A stretch of DNA of 64,000 bases from Niastella sp966212235 (GCA_966212235.1 CBIHPP010000002.1:124001-188000), one strand, 5' to 3'. Positions 35,404-44,013 are shown, numbered from the stretch's first letter. Translations and numbers: made by a program. Notes: generated by a model not told the origin, from the letters alone.

Positions 35404-36795
35404 ATGAACAGTCGTTTTTTGCGTCATTTACAATTGACCTTGCTGGCAATGGACCTGGTGGCCATTAACGTGGTATTTTTCATCGCCCGGTTCTTTTTCC
35501 AAAGAGAAATGCTGATAGAAGCATACGTTGAATATACCTATTTTGGTGTTTTTTTAACGGCTGCCTGGCTGGTGGTTGCCTTTTCAGGAAATGTATACCA
35601 TGAGCGGAATATTTTTTCTTTCGAATTGTTTGCGGGCCGGTCTACCCGGGCCTTTCTTTATTTCCTGCTCATGATCTGCGGGTTTTTGTTCTTCTCACAT
35701 TTCTTTATCATATCGCGGTTATTTATTGGTACCGTTATCTGTGGCATACCGCTGCTGCTCACCTGTAACCGGTTTTTATACCTGGCCGTATACCATTATT
35801 TTAAAAAGAAAGATTTCTTTTCGCATAAAGTGGTTGTGCTGGGTTATAACGATCTGTCGCGGAAGCTGGTTGATTACCTCGAGGAAGATGGCGTAAATAA
35901 AGAGGTGATCGGTTATTGCGAAGAGTTGGAGAACATCCATGAATTGTCACGCTATCCCATCCTGGGTACTATTAACGGCGCACTGGATGTGTGTAAACGA
36001 TACGGCGCCACAGAAATATATTCTACCATTGTTCCGGAACAAAATCCGGGTATATACAGACTTATCAAGAAAGCCGATCAGAATTGCATCCGTTTCAAAA
36101 TAGTGCCCGATATAGGCGCCCTGGTGAAACGCCAGGTGTTTATTGACTATTTGAATGAGATACCGGTGCTTTCATTGCGTAAAGAGCCGTTGGATGACCT
36201 GGGCAACAAGATCAGGAAACGGTTGTTCGACATTGTTGTCAGTGCCCTGGTAACGGTGTTTATTCTTTCCTGGTTAATTCCGATTATAGGATTGCTCATT
36301 AAGCTGGAATCGAAAGGCCCTATATTTTTCAGGCAACAACGAAGCGGGCAGGATAATAAAAGCTTCTGGTGTTTTAAATTCAGAAGCATGAAAGTAAACG
36401 ACAATGCCAATACTTTGCAGGCTACAAAAAATGATGTCCGTATTACGAAGCTTGGAGAGTTTTTGCGCAGAACGAGCCTCGATGAATTTCCGCAGTTCCT
36501 GAATGTATTACTGGGCGATATGAGTATTGTAGGCCCACGGCCGCATATGTTGAAGCACACAAGTGATTATTCAAAGATCATTGACGAATATATGATACGC
36601 CAGTTCTTAAAACCAGGCATTACGGGTTGGGCGCAGGTGAATGGTTTCAGGGGTGAAACAAAAACACTCGATCAAATGAAAAAGCGCGTAGAGTATGACC
36701 TTTGGTATATGGAGAACTGGAGTATGTGGCTGGACATTAAAATTATGTTCCTGACGGTTTTTAACACGATAAAAGGCGAAGAAAATGCATTCTGA
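35404..36795 (+). CDS. Undecaprenyl-phosphate sugar phosphotransferase (WcaJ-like initiating enzyme)
   Basis: 463 residues. There are four or five N-terminal membrane segments, then a CoA-binding-like domain (VVVLGYNDLSRKLVDYLEED), another membrane segment near residue 285 and the catalytic bacterial sugar transferase domain. Key motifs are FFRQQRSGQDNKSFWCFKFR, the Asp-Glu pair in RTSLDEFPQF and LSIVGPRPHM-type sequence (here MSIVGPRPHM), and KPGITGWAQVNGFRGET. It transfers a hexose 1-phosphate, usually glucose, to undecaprenyl phosphate, starting each repeat unit. Its 3' end overlaps the VanZ-like gene by 11 bp. Confidence 0.94.
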   Translation: MNSRFLRHLQLTLLAMDLVAINVVFFIARFFFQREMLIEAYVEYTYFGVFLTAAWLVVAFSGNVYHERNIFSFELFAGRSTRAFLYFLLMICGFLFFSHFFIISRLFIGTVICGIPLLLTCNRFLYLAVYHYFKKKDFFSHKVVVLGYNDLSRKLVDYLEEDGVNKEVIGYCEELENIHELSRYPILGTINGALDVCKRYGATEIYSTIVPEQNPGIYRLIKKADQNCIRFKIVPDIGALVKRQVFIDYLNEIPVLSLRKEPLDDLGNKIRKRLFDIVVSALVTVFILSWLIPIIGLLIKLESKGPIFFRQQRSGQDNKSFWCFKFRSMKVNDNANTLQATKNDVRITKLGEFLRRTSLDEFPQFLNVLLGDMSIVGPRPHMLKHTSDYSKIIDEYMIRQFLKPGITGWAQVNGFRGETKTLDQMKKRVEYDLWYMENWSMWLDIKIMFLTVFNTIKGEENAF

Positions 36796-37177
36796 AACAA
36801 ATGTGACGAAGGTAGGCAGGTACCGGTTCGAGGCAGCACTGAAATTGATCCTGTTTGCTGTGCTGTTGGTAGTAACCGGGGTATTTTGTGAATGGCCAAA
36901 TTTTCATCCTGAACATATTATGGGCGCCAACTACCATTGGTGGCTCGATATGATCTTTCATGGCGGATACTATTTTGTGATCACCATATTACTTTATATT
37001 TTTTTCTGTAAAGGCCGCTATAAGTTCTTGTTCTGGCTGGCGGTCTTATTATCTTCTTACCTTTTTGAAGCTTTGCAATCCTTTGTACCCGGAAGAACTG
37101 TTTCTTTATTGGATATGACCAGCAACTTCCTGGGCGTATCCCTGGCTACATTGCTCTGTTCCCTGTTTTACAGGTAA
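36785..37177 (+). CDS. VanZ-like small membrane protein
   Basis: 130 residues with four predicted membrane segments. The ending LLDMTSNFLGVSLATLLC matches the VanZ-like consensus (Asp...Asn..G). VanZ-like proteins have an unknown molecular function and often accompany exopolysaccharide loci. The start overlaps the phosphotransferase gene, so it belongs to the same transcript. Tandem hairpins follow it. Confidence 0.8.
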   Translation: MHSETNVTKVGRYRFEAALKLILFAVLLVVTGVFCEWPNFHPEHIMGANYHWWLDMIFHGGYYFVITILLYIFFCKGRYKFLFWLAVLLSSYLFEALQSFVPGRTVSLLDMTSNFLGVSLATLLCSLFYR

Positions 37178-37189
37178 TACCTGTTCCTC

Positions 37190-37320
37190 TTCCTTATACC
37201 GCTCTTTATCCCTACTTTCACTATTGCCACTGCCTGCAATAGCAAAGCTTCCTTTTCCTTATACCGTTCTTTATCCTTACTTTCACTATTGCCGTCCGCA
37301 ATAGTAAAGCTTTCTTTTCC
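37190..37320 (+). repeat. Two tandem 65-bp repeats, each with a terminator-like hairpin
   Basis: The unit beginning TTCCTTATACCG starts at 37190 and again at 37255, with about 90 percent identity. Each unit contains CACTATTGC...GCAATAG followed by AAAGCTT and a T-rich stretch, so each can form a stem of 7-12 bp. Together they are probably tandem terminators at the end of the main polysaccharide transcript, produced by a recent duplication. Confidence 0.7.
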
Positions 37321-37424
37321 CAACCAACCTGCACTATCTCAACCATTCATAGCTCTTATTTCCCCCGACCGTAATAAGTAACCTGGATTGGATATGTATT
37401 TTAATGAAAAATTAAATTATCTGA

Positions 37425-38531
37425 ATGATGAGAGCACGGATCTTATTCATAGTGCAGCTTCCGCCACCGATTCACGGCGTAACTGTAATGAACCAGTACA
37501 CAGTAAATAATCCCGGTTGGCAAACAAGGTATGATGTGAAGACCTTGCCGTTACATTTTGGTCAAACACTGGATGATATTGGCAAGATCACGCCATTGAA
37601 GTTGGTTCGTATGGTCGGTTTTATTTTCAGGCTTTGTCACATCCTCATTACTTTCAAACCTACCCTGGTATATTTCACGATCGTGCCTACAGGAAAGATA
37701 TTTTACAGGGATGCTTTGATTACGTCGATTATCAAACGCTTCTGCCGCCGCATCGTTTTTCATTTGCATAAAAAGGGCATTGATGAAATGGCTGCGGGTT
37801 CCCGGCACAAAAAATGGTTATTAAGAAAGACTTTTAAAAGGGTAACGGTTATCTGTCTTTCTGAAAAATTAACAGCGGATATCCGTACAGTCTATGAGCC
37901 GGAGCCCTTTGTTCTACCCAACGGTATTGAGATCGTCAACAAGCACATTATTCAACGCGATAATACCGTGCCCAGGATCCTCTATCTTTCTAACCTGGTA
38001 ATAAATAAAGGAATTGAAGTTTTCCTGCAAAGTCTTGTTGATCTGCATAACCAGGGTTGCCGGTTTCAGGCAAGGGTAGTAGGCGCTCCGGTCGATTATT
38101 CTATTGAACAGGCGAATGATTTTTGTTCCGCAGCTGGTATCGCGCATTTGGTTGAGGTGGTAGGCCCGGAGTTTGGTGCGGATAAATTTAAGGAACTGGA
38201 AATGGCAGATATTTTTGTGCTGCCCTCTTTTAGTGAATGTGTTCCATTGTCTATATTGGAGGCCATGCAATTCGGTTTACCGGTGGTGGCTACCTATGTA
38301 GGTGGTATCCCTGATATTTTACACCATGGTGTGAACGGCTTGCTGGTGGCTCCTGGCAGCGTACGGGACTTATCAGCGAAGCTTAAACAATTATTGCTTG
38401 ATAAAACCGCCAGGATACAAATGGGCTACAGCGCCCGGGAACGTTTTATGCAGAAGTATACCCTGGCAAAATTCTATGAAGGGCTGACGGGCATTTTTGA
38501 GCAGGTGTTGCACAATAAGGCCCTGAAATAA
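37425..38531 (+). CDS. Glycosyltransferase, GT4-type
   Basis: 368 residues. The N-terminus ILFIVQLPPPIHGVTVMNQY is a typical GT4 acceptor-domain start. The donor domain has RILYLSNLVINKGIEVFLQS (about 185) and FVLPSFSECVPLSILEAMQFG (Glu-x7-Glu catalytic/nucleotide motif, intact) and HGVNGLLVAPG. It lies after the tandem hairpins, so it may be transcribed separately from the rest of the locus, yet it very likely contributes a sugar to the same polysaccharide. Confidence 0.92.
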   Translation: MMRARILFIVQLPPPIHGVTVMNQYTVNNPGWQTRYDVKTLPLHFGQTLDDIGKITPLKLVRMVGFIFRLCHILITFKPTLVYFTIVPTGKIFYRDALITSIIKRFCRRIVFHLHKKGIDEMAAGSRHKKWLLRKTFKRVTVICLSEKLTADIRTVYEPEPFVLPNGIEIVNKHIIQRDNTVPRILYLSNLVINKGIEVFLQSLVDLHNQGCRFQARVVGAPVDYSIEQANDFCSAAGIAHLVEVVGPEFGADKFKELEMADIFVLPSFSECVPLSILEAMQFGLPVVATYVGGIPDILHHGVNGLLVAPGSVRDLSAKLKQLLLDKTARIQMGYSARERFMQKYTLAKFYEGLTGIFEQVLHNKALK

Positions 38532-38574
38532 TAATTCATTATATTAGTGTCAGAAAAACAATACTTGCCATATC

Positions 38575-39429
38575 ATGAAGCTATATAAAACAAGCAAAGG
38601 GATCGTATTACAGTTTAAAGATGAATATTATGTATTGCAGCAGGACTGGGATACATTGATCAACCGGGATAATTTATACGCGTATTTGCTGGAATCTTAT
38701 CTGAATGGAAAGAAAATTACAGGAGCCCAGGCAGCCGAATGGTGCAGCGAGTATATACTACCGCCTATTGGTTCGCAGGAAGTGTGGGCGGCCGGAGTTA
38801 CATATTTGCGTAGTCGCGATGCCCGCATGGAAGAGTCAAAAGACACAGGCGGCGCCGATTGTTATTCCCGGGTGTATGAAGCTGAACGTCCCGAATTGTT
38901 TTTTAAAGCATTACCCCACCGCGTGGTTGGTCACCTGCAAACAGTATACATTCGAAAAGATTCTACCTGGAATGTTCCCGAGCCTGAACTGGCTTTGTAC
39001 ATCAACACCGCAGGTGTTATTCAGGGGTATACCATAGGCAACGATATGAGCTCAAGAAGTATTGAAGGCGAGAACCCGTTGTATCTACCGCAGGCCAAGG
39101 TATACGAAAAAAGCGCCGGCCTGGGGCCCTGCTTGTATGTTCCCGAACAACCTATTTCAGCCGAAACCGGTATCTACATAGCCATTCATCGCAATGAGGT
39201 GAAAATGTATGAAGACAACACCACCATCAGCCGCATGAAGCGTATGTTGCCCGAACTGGTTGCTTACCTGTACCAGGAAATGGATTTTGCGCCGGGTTGT
39301 TTTTTAATGACAGGGACCTGCCTGGTGCCGCCAACCGATTTCACCTTACAACCCAATGACGTGGTTACGATCAGTATCGACGGTATTGGCACGCTGGTGA
39401 ATGTGGTCAATGTGAAAGGCGGCGTTTAG
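38575..39429 (+). CDS. Fumarylacetoacetate hydrolase-family protein
   Basis: 284 residues. The C-terminal FAH fold has PEPELALYINTAGVIQGYTI (about 135), the metal-ligand Glu in this segment, NDMSSRSIEGENPLYLPQAK (about 157) and GTCLVPPTDFTLQPNDVV. The upstream motif WAAGVTYLRSRDAR followed by YEAERPELFFKA occurs in the subgroup that includes 2-keto-3-deoxy-pentonate dehydratases, so an acid sugar degradation step is one option. Other FAH proteins hydrolyse or decarboxylate ketoacids. It converges with the DoxX gene with a 4-bp overlap. Confidence 0.85.
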   Translation: MKLYKTSKGIVLQFKDEYYVLQQDWDTLINRDNLYAYLLESYLNGKKITGAQAAEWCSEYILPPIGSQEVWAAGVTYLRSRDARMEESKDTGGADCYSRVYEAERPELFFKALPHRVVGHLQTVYIRKDSTWNVPEPELALYINTAGVIQGYTIGNDMSSRSIEGENPLYLPQAKVYEKSAGLGPCLYVPEQPISAETGIYIAIHRNEVKMYEDNTTISRMKRMLPELVAYLYQEMDFAPGCFLMTGTCLVPPTDFTLQPNDVVTISIDGIGTLVNVVNVKGGV

Positions 39430-39848
39430 CGCAAACAGAAATACCACACCCACAACATATATACGGGTTGAAAGAATAACCGCGAAGTGTTATACAGAGT
39501 AGGTTTTGCCCGGGCCACATAAACATTGGCCGGAAATACGGCTATTAAAAGCAATAATAGTCCGAATGCCGCCCATGTGCGGGTAGCTTCAAATAACAAT
39601 AATATGCCGAGGATGATCTCCGCTGCACCGCTGATGTAGTTCAGCGCACGCCGGTAAGGCCAGTTAGCCGGTATCATGGCTTCCAGTTTCTCCCGTTTGG
39701 CAAAATGACTGATACCCACCAGTACAAACATAACCGTTAGGGCAAAAGCGCCTTTGTCGGCCAGGGTAGGTAACCAGGCGCCGCCCGATAACAGGCTGAT
39801 CAAAAAGCCGAGCCCGAAAAAGGATAAAAGTCCGATCAAGAATGCCAT
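39426..39848 (-). CDS. DoxX-like membrane protein
   Basis: 140 residues with four membrane segments and the DoxX-like pattern VLVGISHFAKREKLEAMIP followed by NYISGAAEIILGILLLF. Such proteins are small integral membrane proteins of poorly known role, some linked to respiration or redox stress. It is a single gene; its stop overlaps the end of the FAH gene on the other strand. Confidence 0.85.
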   Translation of the reverse strand: MAFLIGLLSFFGLGFLISLLSGGAWLPTLADKGAFALTVMFVLVGISHFAKREKLEAMIPANWPYRRALNYISGAAEIILGILLLFEATRTWAAFGLLLLLIAVFPANVYVARAKPTLYNTSRLFFQPVYMLWVWYFCLR

Positions 39849-39879
39849 AAAATATAAATTGTCAGAAATGGCAATTTAG

Positions 39880-39944
39880 TGATTTTGTGATTTCGGAATT
39901 TTTAGATTTCTGAATTTCATCGATATCTCAAAATCACAAAATCA
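39880..39944. repeat. Perfect 14-bp inverted repeat between divergent genes
   Basis: TGATTTTGTGATTT (39880-39893) and AAATCACAAAATCA (39931-39944) are exact complements, 37 bases apart, and lie in the shared promoter region of the DoxX and BNR genes. It shares words with the hairpin at 54661-54730. Confidence 0.75.
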
Positions 39945-39966
39945 GAAATCCTCGGTATCTTGCTGT

Positions 39967-41265
39967 ATGCACAAATTTTTTACCGCGTTTTTGCTTATGC
40001 TCAGCGGTTCAGCGATTGCACAATCAGGAGTTACCATCTCGACCGCCGGCAAGGCCTGGGCCGCCAATTCCGTCAATGCCGTCATATTCAGGCATAACTC
40101 CCTCACCAGTTTTAACAATACCCAATACATAGCTTATTACGATTCGGCGCAACGGCTGGTAGTCGGTAAACGGACCATCGGTTCCGCCAAATGGACGCTG
40201 CATACAACTCAATACAGCGGTAAAGCCACTGATGCGCACAATACCATCAGCATTATAACTGACGGCGAAGGTTATTTGCATGTGTCGTGGGACCACCATA
40301 ACAATGAGTTGCGGTATGCCCGCAGTGTACAGCCGGGTTCATTGCAGTTGACAGACAAAATGCCCATGACCGGTCATAAAGAAAATAAAGTGACCTATCC
40401 GGAGTTTTACCGCCTGCCCAATGGCAACCTGTTGTTCCTGTACCGCGATGGCGGCAGCGGCAATGGCGACCTGATGCTGAACCATTATGACACCAAAACA
40501 AAAAAGTGGACGCAGGTGCAGGACGGCTGGATCAATGGCGAAGGACAGCGCAACGCTTACTGGCAAATGACCATTGACAAAGCAGGTACTTTACATATTT
40601 CGTGGGTTTGGCGCGAGAGTCCCGACGTAGCATCTAATCATGATATGGGTTATGCCCGGTCAAAGGATGGCGGGCGTACCTGGGAAAAAAGCACCGGTGA
40701 AAAGTATACTTTACCAATTACTGCTGCTACAGCAGAATATGCCTGCCGCATTCCGCAAAACAGTGAGTTGATCAATTCTACTTCCATGAGCGCCGACGAT
40801 GCCGGCCATCCGTATATAGCTACATACTGGCGCGACTCTGCCAGCACCATTCCGCAATACCGGCTGGTGTACCATAATGGACAACAATGGATCACCCAAC
40901 AGATCTCCAGCCGCACCACGCCATTTTCACTCTCAGGCGCAGGCACCAAACGCATACCTATTTCCCGTCCGCAAATAATGGTGATGAATAAAAAGGGCGC
41001 CATCCAGGGCATCCTGGTTTACCGCGACATAGAACAAAACGAAAAAGTAAGCGTAGCCATTTGTAATGACATAACCCGTGGAAAATGGCAGGTTAAAAAC
41101 CTCACCACAACGCCTGTGGGCTTATGGGAGCCCAGTTATGATAAAGAAATGTGGCAAAAGCGCAAGGAGCTGCATTTGTTTGTAGAACGGGTAGAACAGG
41201 GTGATGCAGAAACCACAAAAGCGATTTCCCCACAACCGGTACAGGTGCTGGAGTGGAAACCGTGA
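39967..41265 (+). CDS. Secreted BNR-repeat protein (BNR_4, sialidase-fold; possible polysaccharide lyase)
   Basis: 432 residues with a signal peptide cleaved after about residue 19 (MLSGSAIAQS). The mature protein is a likely seven-bladed beta-propeller of the BNR_4 group, with DAHNTISIITDGEGYLHVSW near residue 85, DHHNNELRYARS, YARSKDGGRTWEKS (a classic Asp-box at about 222-235) and ADDAGHPYIATYW. BNR_4 proteins include ulvan lyases and other uronate-specific lyases; sialidase activity is less likely because the arginine triad is not evident. It may act on an external polysaccharide. No partner genes are next to it. Confidence 0.75.
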   Translation: MHKFFTAFLLMLSGSAIAQSGVTISTAGKAWAANSVNAVIFRHNSLTSFNNTQYIAYYDSAQRLVVGKRTIGSAKWTLHTTQYSGKATDAHNTISIITDGEGYLHVSWDHHNNELRYARSVQPGSLQLTDKMPMTGHKENKVTYPEFYRLPNGNLLFLYRDGGSGNGDLMLNHYDTKTKKWTQVQDGWINGEGQRNAYWQMTIDKAGTLHISWVWRESPDVASNHDMGYARSKDGGRTWEKSTGEKYTLPITAATAEYACRIPQNSELINSTSMSADDAGHPYIATYWRDSASTIPQYRLVYHNGQQWITQQISSRTTPFSLSGAGTKRIPISRPQIMVMNKKGAIQGILVYRDIEQNEKVSVAICNDITRGKWQVKNLTTTPVGLWEPSYDKEMWQKRKELHLFVERVEQGDAETTKAISPQPVQVLEWKP

Positions 41266-41317
41266 GGGCCCGCAGTCGCCTTATAAATAATAATTGCGGC
41301 TCGTTATATTAATATTC

Positions 41318-41821
41318 TTATTTAGATAATAGCCGGAATACGATCATATCAGGATTTGTTTCGTGAACAATGGCTGTTTTTTCAAAGTTCAATTGTTGCA
41401 GCAGCTTCATGGAACTTTGGTTGTTCTTATGAGAACAGGCATCTATTGTTGTTAGACCAAGTGTTTGAAAGGCAAATTCAATGACGCTGGTTGCGGCTTC
41501 ATTCATGAAGCCTTGTCCCTGATAATGTGTCAGCAATTCATATCCTATTTCACATTTTTTATGCTCGTTTGAAAGATCAAAAAGGCAGATTGTTCCAATT
41601 AATTGGGGGTTATCTGTTTTTGTAACTGCCCAATATAAAAATCCGTTTTGCACTATCTTATTAATAAAATGTAATGCATCTTCCGGTGTTTGGCTCGGTG
41701 CTCTGCCAAGGTATTTGTTTATTGCCGGGTCAGATCTAAGAAGAAATATTTCCTGCGTATCACTTGCTGAAAGTGGTCGAAGTGTCAACCGTTTTGTTGT
41801 CAGTATAGGAACAGGTGCCAT
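41318..41821 (-). CDS. GNAT-family N-acetyltransferase (RimJ/RimL-like)
   Basis: 167 residues beginning TKRLTLRPLSASD, the standard start of RimJ/RimL-type acetyltransferases. The acetyl-CoA site is seen in CEIGYELLTHYQGQGFMNEA (about residues 88-107), and ACSHKNNQSSMKLLQQLNF is the typical late motif. It transfers acetyl from acetyl-CoA to an amino group, often a protein N-terminus; the substrate is not predictable. Stand-alone gene. Confidence 0.92.
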   Translation of the reverse strand: MAPVPILTTKRLTLRPLSASDTQEIFLLRSDPAINKYLGRAPSQTPEDALHFINKIVQNGFLYWAVTKTDNPQLIGTICLFDLSNEHKKCEIGYELLTHYQGQGFMNEAATSVIEFAFQTLGLTTIDACSHKNNQSSMKLLQQLNFEKTAIVHETNPDMIVFRLLSK

Positions 41822-41913
41822 GCTTTTTGGGTTTTGAGATAATTTTATAGGAAGGTAATTCTAAAATATTATATTTTTTAAGGAATGAAATCCTGGAATA
41901 TTATGTTTTATCA

Positions 41914-43029
41914 TTAAAAGTCCCTCATTTCTTCATCCATAAAATTGCTGCCGAATTCAATATAGTAATCCCGGATAATTTGCATAACGGGGGCATAAAC
42001 TTTAGTTCCATGCTCCAATTGATGAATATCCGTTTGTAATTTTTGACTTAGCCACTTATAGCGGCTTCCTTCATGTTTTATTAGCCGAAAGGCGTGTTGT
42101 ATGCTTTGATACCGGTAGGCAACCACTGCTGAGAATGTAGGATTTAAAAATAGCATTTCCAGTTCTGCCTCAAGCCCTTTCACCTGGTCTTTCAATAAAT
42201 GGATATAGGCCTTCAATGTAGATACGTCCATTTTATGGAGACTTTCATCGTGTTTTTTTATCCATTGCGTTTCAAGCAGTAATAATTGCATCAGATCTCT
42301 GTTTTCGTATGCAACCGTTACCATCTTCATCATTTCCTCTTTTTCTATTTTCAATGCTTCATCCTGCTCCGTGTCTGGATGCAAAATTTTAGCCAGTGCT
42401 ACATAAATGCTTCGAATGCTTTTGTTTTTTAAGGCTTCCTTTTGATCTTCTAATATCTCTTTTTCCAGTTGTTTTTTAGTTTTCGATTTTGATTTTTTTC
42501 CGCTTTCCTGTTGTTCCCATTGCTTTTGTAGTTCCTCCTCAATTTTTTTAAAATCGGGGTTATCTGTAAGCATCGAAGGATCGAGTCTGAGCCCAAACCG
42601 GTCAAACAGCATATCGCTAAATTCTTTCTTTACATCCGATTCCTGCAGGGAAAGCTCTTCTGCATAACTTGAATGGCTGTACTTTGCATAAAGTTCTTTT
42701 GTTGCTTCATCAGGTTCGATCACGCTAAAAGCTTCATTAAAAAAATGATACAGGAGGTCATCCAGCTTTTGGTTTTGAGTGGCTGACAATTTTATCTCCT
42801 GCCTTTTCGTATGGAGCAGGTGGCATAGCTGTATTTTCTGTCTGGCCAGTTCCAGCACATTGGGAGAAACATCTTCATTGTACAAGCTGTTTAATTGTTC
42901 CAGCTTATTTATTTCATCCGGAATTTGTTTTTGTAATTTTTCAATACGTTGAACGAGTCTGTTAAACGCCTGTTGTTCTTTTGATAAAGGAACATTGCCG
43001 GGTTTAATCAGAACAGGTTTTGTAGACAT
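41914..43029 (-). CDS. J-domain-containing coiled-coil protein
   Basis: The ATG at 43029 (371 residues) is preferred to an in-frame TTG at 43113. The protein is rich in Lys/Glu with coiled-coil stretches (about 25-60 and 185-215). Residues about 230-285 look like a J-domain: IYVALAKILHPDTEQDE contains the invariant His-Pro-Asp, and EEMMKMVTVAYENRDLMQLL continues as helices III-IV. J-domain proteins recruit DnaK and stimulate its ATPase. The placement of the domain inside a long helical protein differs from DnaJ, and no Gly/Phe or zinc region is present. Its client is unknown. I rely on the HPD and helix pattern only. Confidence 0.65.
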   Translation of the reverse strand: MSTKPVLIKPGNVPLSKEQQAFNRLVQRIEKLQKQIPDEINKLEQLNSLYNEDVSPNVLELARQKIQLCHLLHTKRQEIKLSATQNQKLDDLLYHFFNEAFSVIEPDEATKELYAKYSHSSYAEELSLQESDVKKEFSDMLFDRFGLRLDPSMLTDNPDFKKIEEELQKQWEQQESGKKSKSKTKKQLEKEILEDQKEALKNKSIRSIYVALAKILHPDTEQDEALKIEKEEMMKMVTVAYENRDLMQLLLLETQWIKKHDESLHKMDVSTLKAYIHLLKDQVKGLEAELEMLFLNPTFSAVVAYRYQSIQHAFRLIKHEGSRYKWLSQKLQTDIHQLEHGTKVYAPVMQIIRDYYIEFGSNFMDEEMRDF

Positions 43030-43267
43030 GGACGCGTTGTTTTCTATTGTCTTAAAAATATTGTTGCAAGATAAGTTTTTGCGTGGCTCCTGCCATCTTA
43101 TTATTTTAGTCAATTTCTATATCGATATAGAATCTTCCTGATTGTGCAATCTCAGCCGATTTGACCAAGATTATCCACACGACATGCTAAATATTTTCTA
43201 TAACGCTATAGTCTAGTTGATACATATATTAACCGTATTGAGTTCACGTTTATACTTTCTTCGACCT

Positions 43268-43398
43268 GGCTTCGGACCTCGTGGCAGACTGATCCGGGAT
43301 TTGTTCGGGACTTCTTCGGCTTTCTTCGGGGCTCTCCCAGTGAAACCCGAACAATTCCCGAACAAGTCTCGAACGAATCTCGAACGATGTCCGAAGCC
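43268..43398. repeat. Large imperfect inverted repeat, module 1
   Basis: Outer arms GGCTTCGGAC (43268-43277) and GTCCGAAGCC (43389-43398) are exact complements. Inside, GGGATTTGTTCGGGA (43296-43310) pairs with TCCCGAACAAGTCTC (43356-43370) with two G-U pairs, and TTCGGG (43325-43330) with CCCGAA (43346-43351) closes a 15-base loop. No protein-coding pattern supports the open frames here. Confidence 0.85.
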
Positions 43399-43461
43399 GC
43401 GTGCAACAACTCCCGATGAAATTGTAGTAAAAAGCATCGTGTTACTTGAACATAACTTGTG

Positions 43462-43647
43462 TTGTTCGGGTATGTGCCGGTATTGTGATGGGTTAACGCC
43501 CATCTTTGTTCGGAGATTGTTTTGGTTTTCTTCGGAAACGCCCTGGGTTTCCCTGTGCGTTTCCGAACAACACCCGAACAAAGTCAACAGCAAAACCGGC
43601 GCAATACCGGGGCAATATGGGAGCGATATGCAACAAGACCCGAACAA
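43462..43647. repeat. Large imperfect inverted repeat, module 2
   Basis: Four nested perfect stems align around one centre: TTGTTCGGGT/ACCCGAACAA (43462-43471 with 43638-43647), CCGGTATTG/CAATACCGG (43477-43485 with 43602-43610), TTTGTTCGG/CCGAACAAA (43505-43513 with 43574-43582) and TTCGGAAACGC/GCGTTTCCGAA (43531-43541 with 43557-43567). A side hairpin GATGGG/CCCATC lies at 43487-43504. The TTGTTCGGG arms are shared with module 1. Confidence 0.88.
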
Positions 43648-43710
43648 TGGAGGTTGCCAATCACTGAATTTGCGTTAGTGAGACACTGTGATGGCGCTGT
43701 GTTTTTGCTC

Positions 43711-43833
43711 ATCTTTGTTCGCAACGTGTTCGCAAATGCTTCGGGACTGCTCCGGGTCTTCTTCGCAAATTTGCGAAGAACTTGCGAAGGATTTGCGAAG
43801 AAGGGTAAGCGCCGTCTTTGCTCAGTCCCGAAG
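43711..43833. repeat. Large imperfect inverted repeat, module 3
   Basis: CTTCGGGACTG (43739-43749) pairs exactly with CAGTCCCGAAG (43823-43833). CTTCTTCGCAAAT (43758-43770) pairs exactly with ATTTGCGAAGAAG (43791-43803). The centre also holds a 22-bp perfect palindrome (43759-43780, half-site TTCTTCGCAAA). TTCGCAA words repeat through the module. It ends 43 bp before the cysteine-leader promoter. Confidence 0.85.
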
Positions 43834-43875
43834 AAGGTTGTACCGTGGCGAAATGTTTTTTCTGAACATACATGT

Positions 43876-43905
43876 TTTCGATACGCATTTTTCTCCGTAT
43901 ATTTA
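43876..43905 (+). promoter_or_regulatory. Probable promoter of the cysteine operon leader
   Basis: TTTC (43876-43879), 18 bases, then TATATTTA (43898-43905) is close to the Bacteroidetes consensus TTTG/TAnnTTTG. Transcription would start near 43911, 16 bases before the leader ATG. Confidence 0.5.
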
Positions 43906-43926
43906 GGGTACACACGAATTCTCCCA

Positions 43927-44013
43927 ATGACCAATGTTTGCACATATAAGACTTTTTGTTGTTGCTGTTGTAAGCAAAAGGAGGTTATTATGGGGAAGGA
44001 TAGCCATACTTAA
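43927..44013 (+). CDS. Polycysteine leader peptide (candidate cysteine attenuator)
   Basis: A 28-codon frame from ATG 43927 to TAA 44013. Codon 5 is Cys and codons 11-15 are five consecutive Cys codons (TGT TGT TGC TGT TGT). The peptide reads CTYKTFCCCCCKQKEV in its core. It lies directly upstream of a cysteine-biosynthesis operon and is followed 33 bp later by an intrinsic terminator. Charged-tRNA(Cys) shortage would stall the ribosome on the Cys run. The 3' part of the frame contains TGGGGA (43991-43996), complementary to TCCCCA (44050-44055) in the terminator's 5' arm, so a competing antiterminator can form. Polycysteine leader frames are known upstream of sulfur genes in mycobacteria; the Bacteroidetes case is inferred here. 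Confidence 0.82.
   Translation: MTNVCTYKTFCCCCCKQKEVIMGKDSHT

Noticed and set aside
43207..44013. Long overlapping open frames on both strands (up to about 160 codons)
   Set aside because: They coincide with the three inverted-repeat modules, mirror each other on opposite strands and show no protein family character. Only the last 28 codons (43927-44013) are kept, as the Cys leader.
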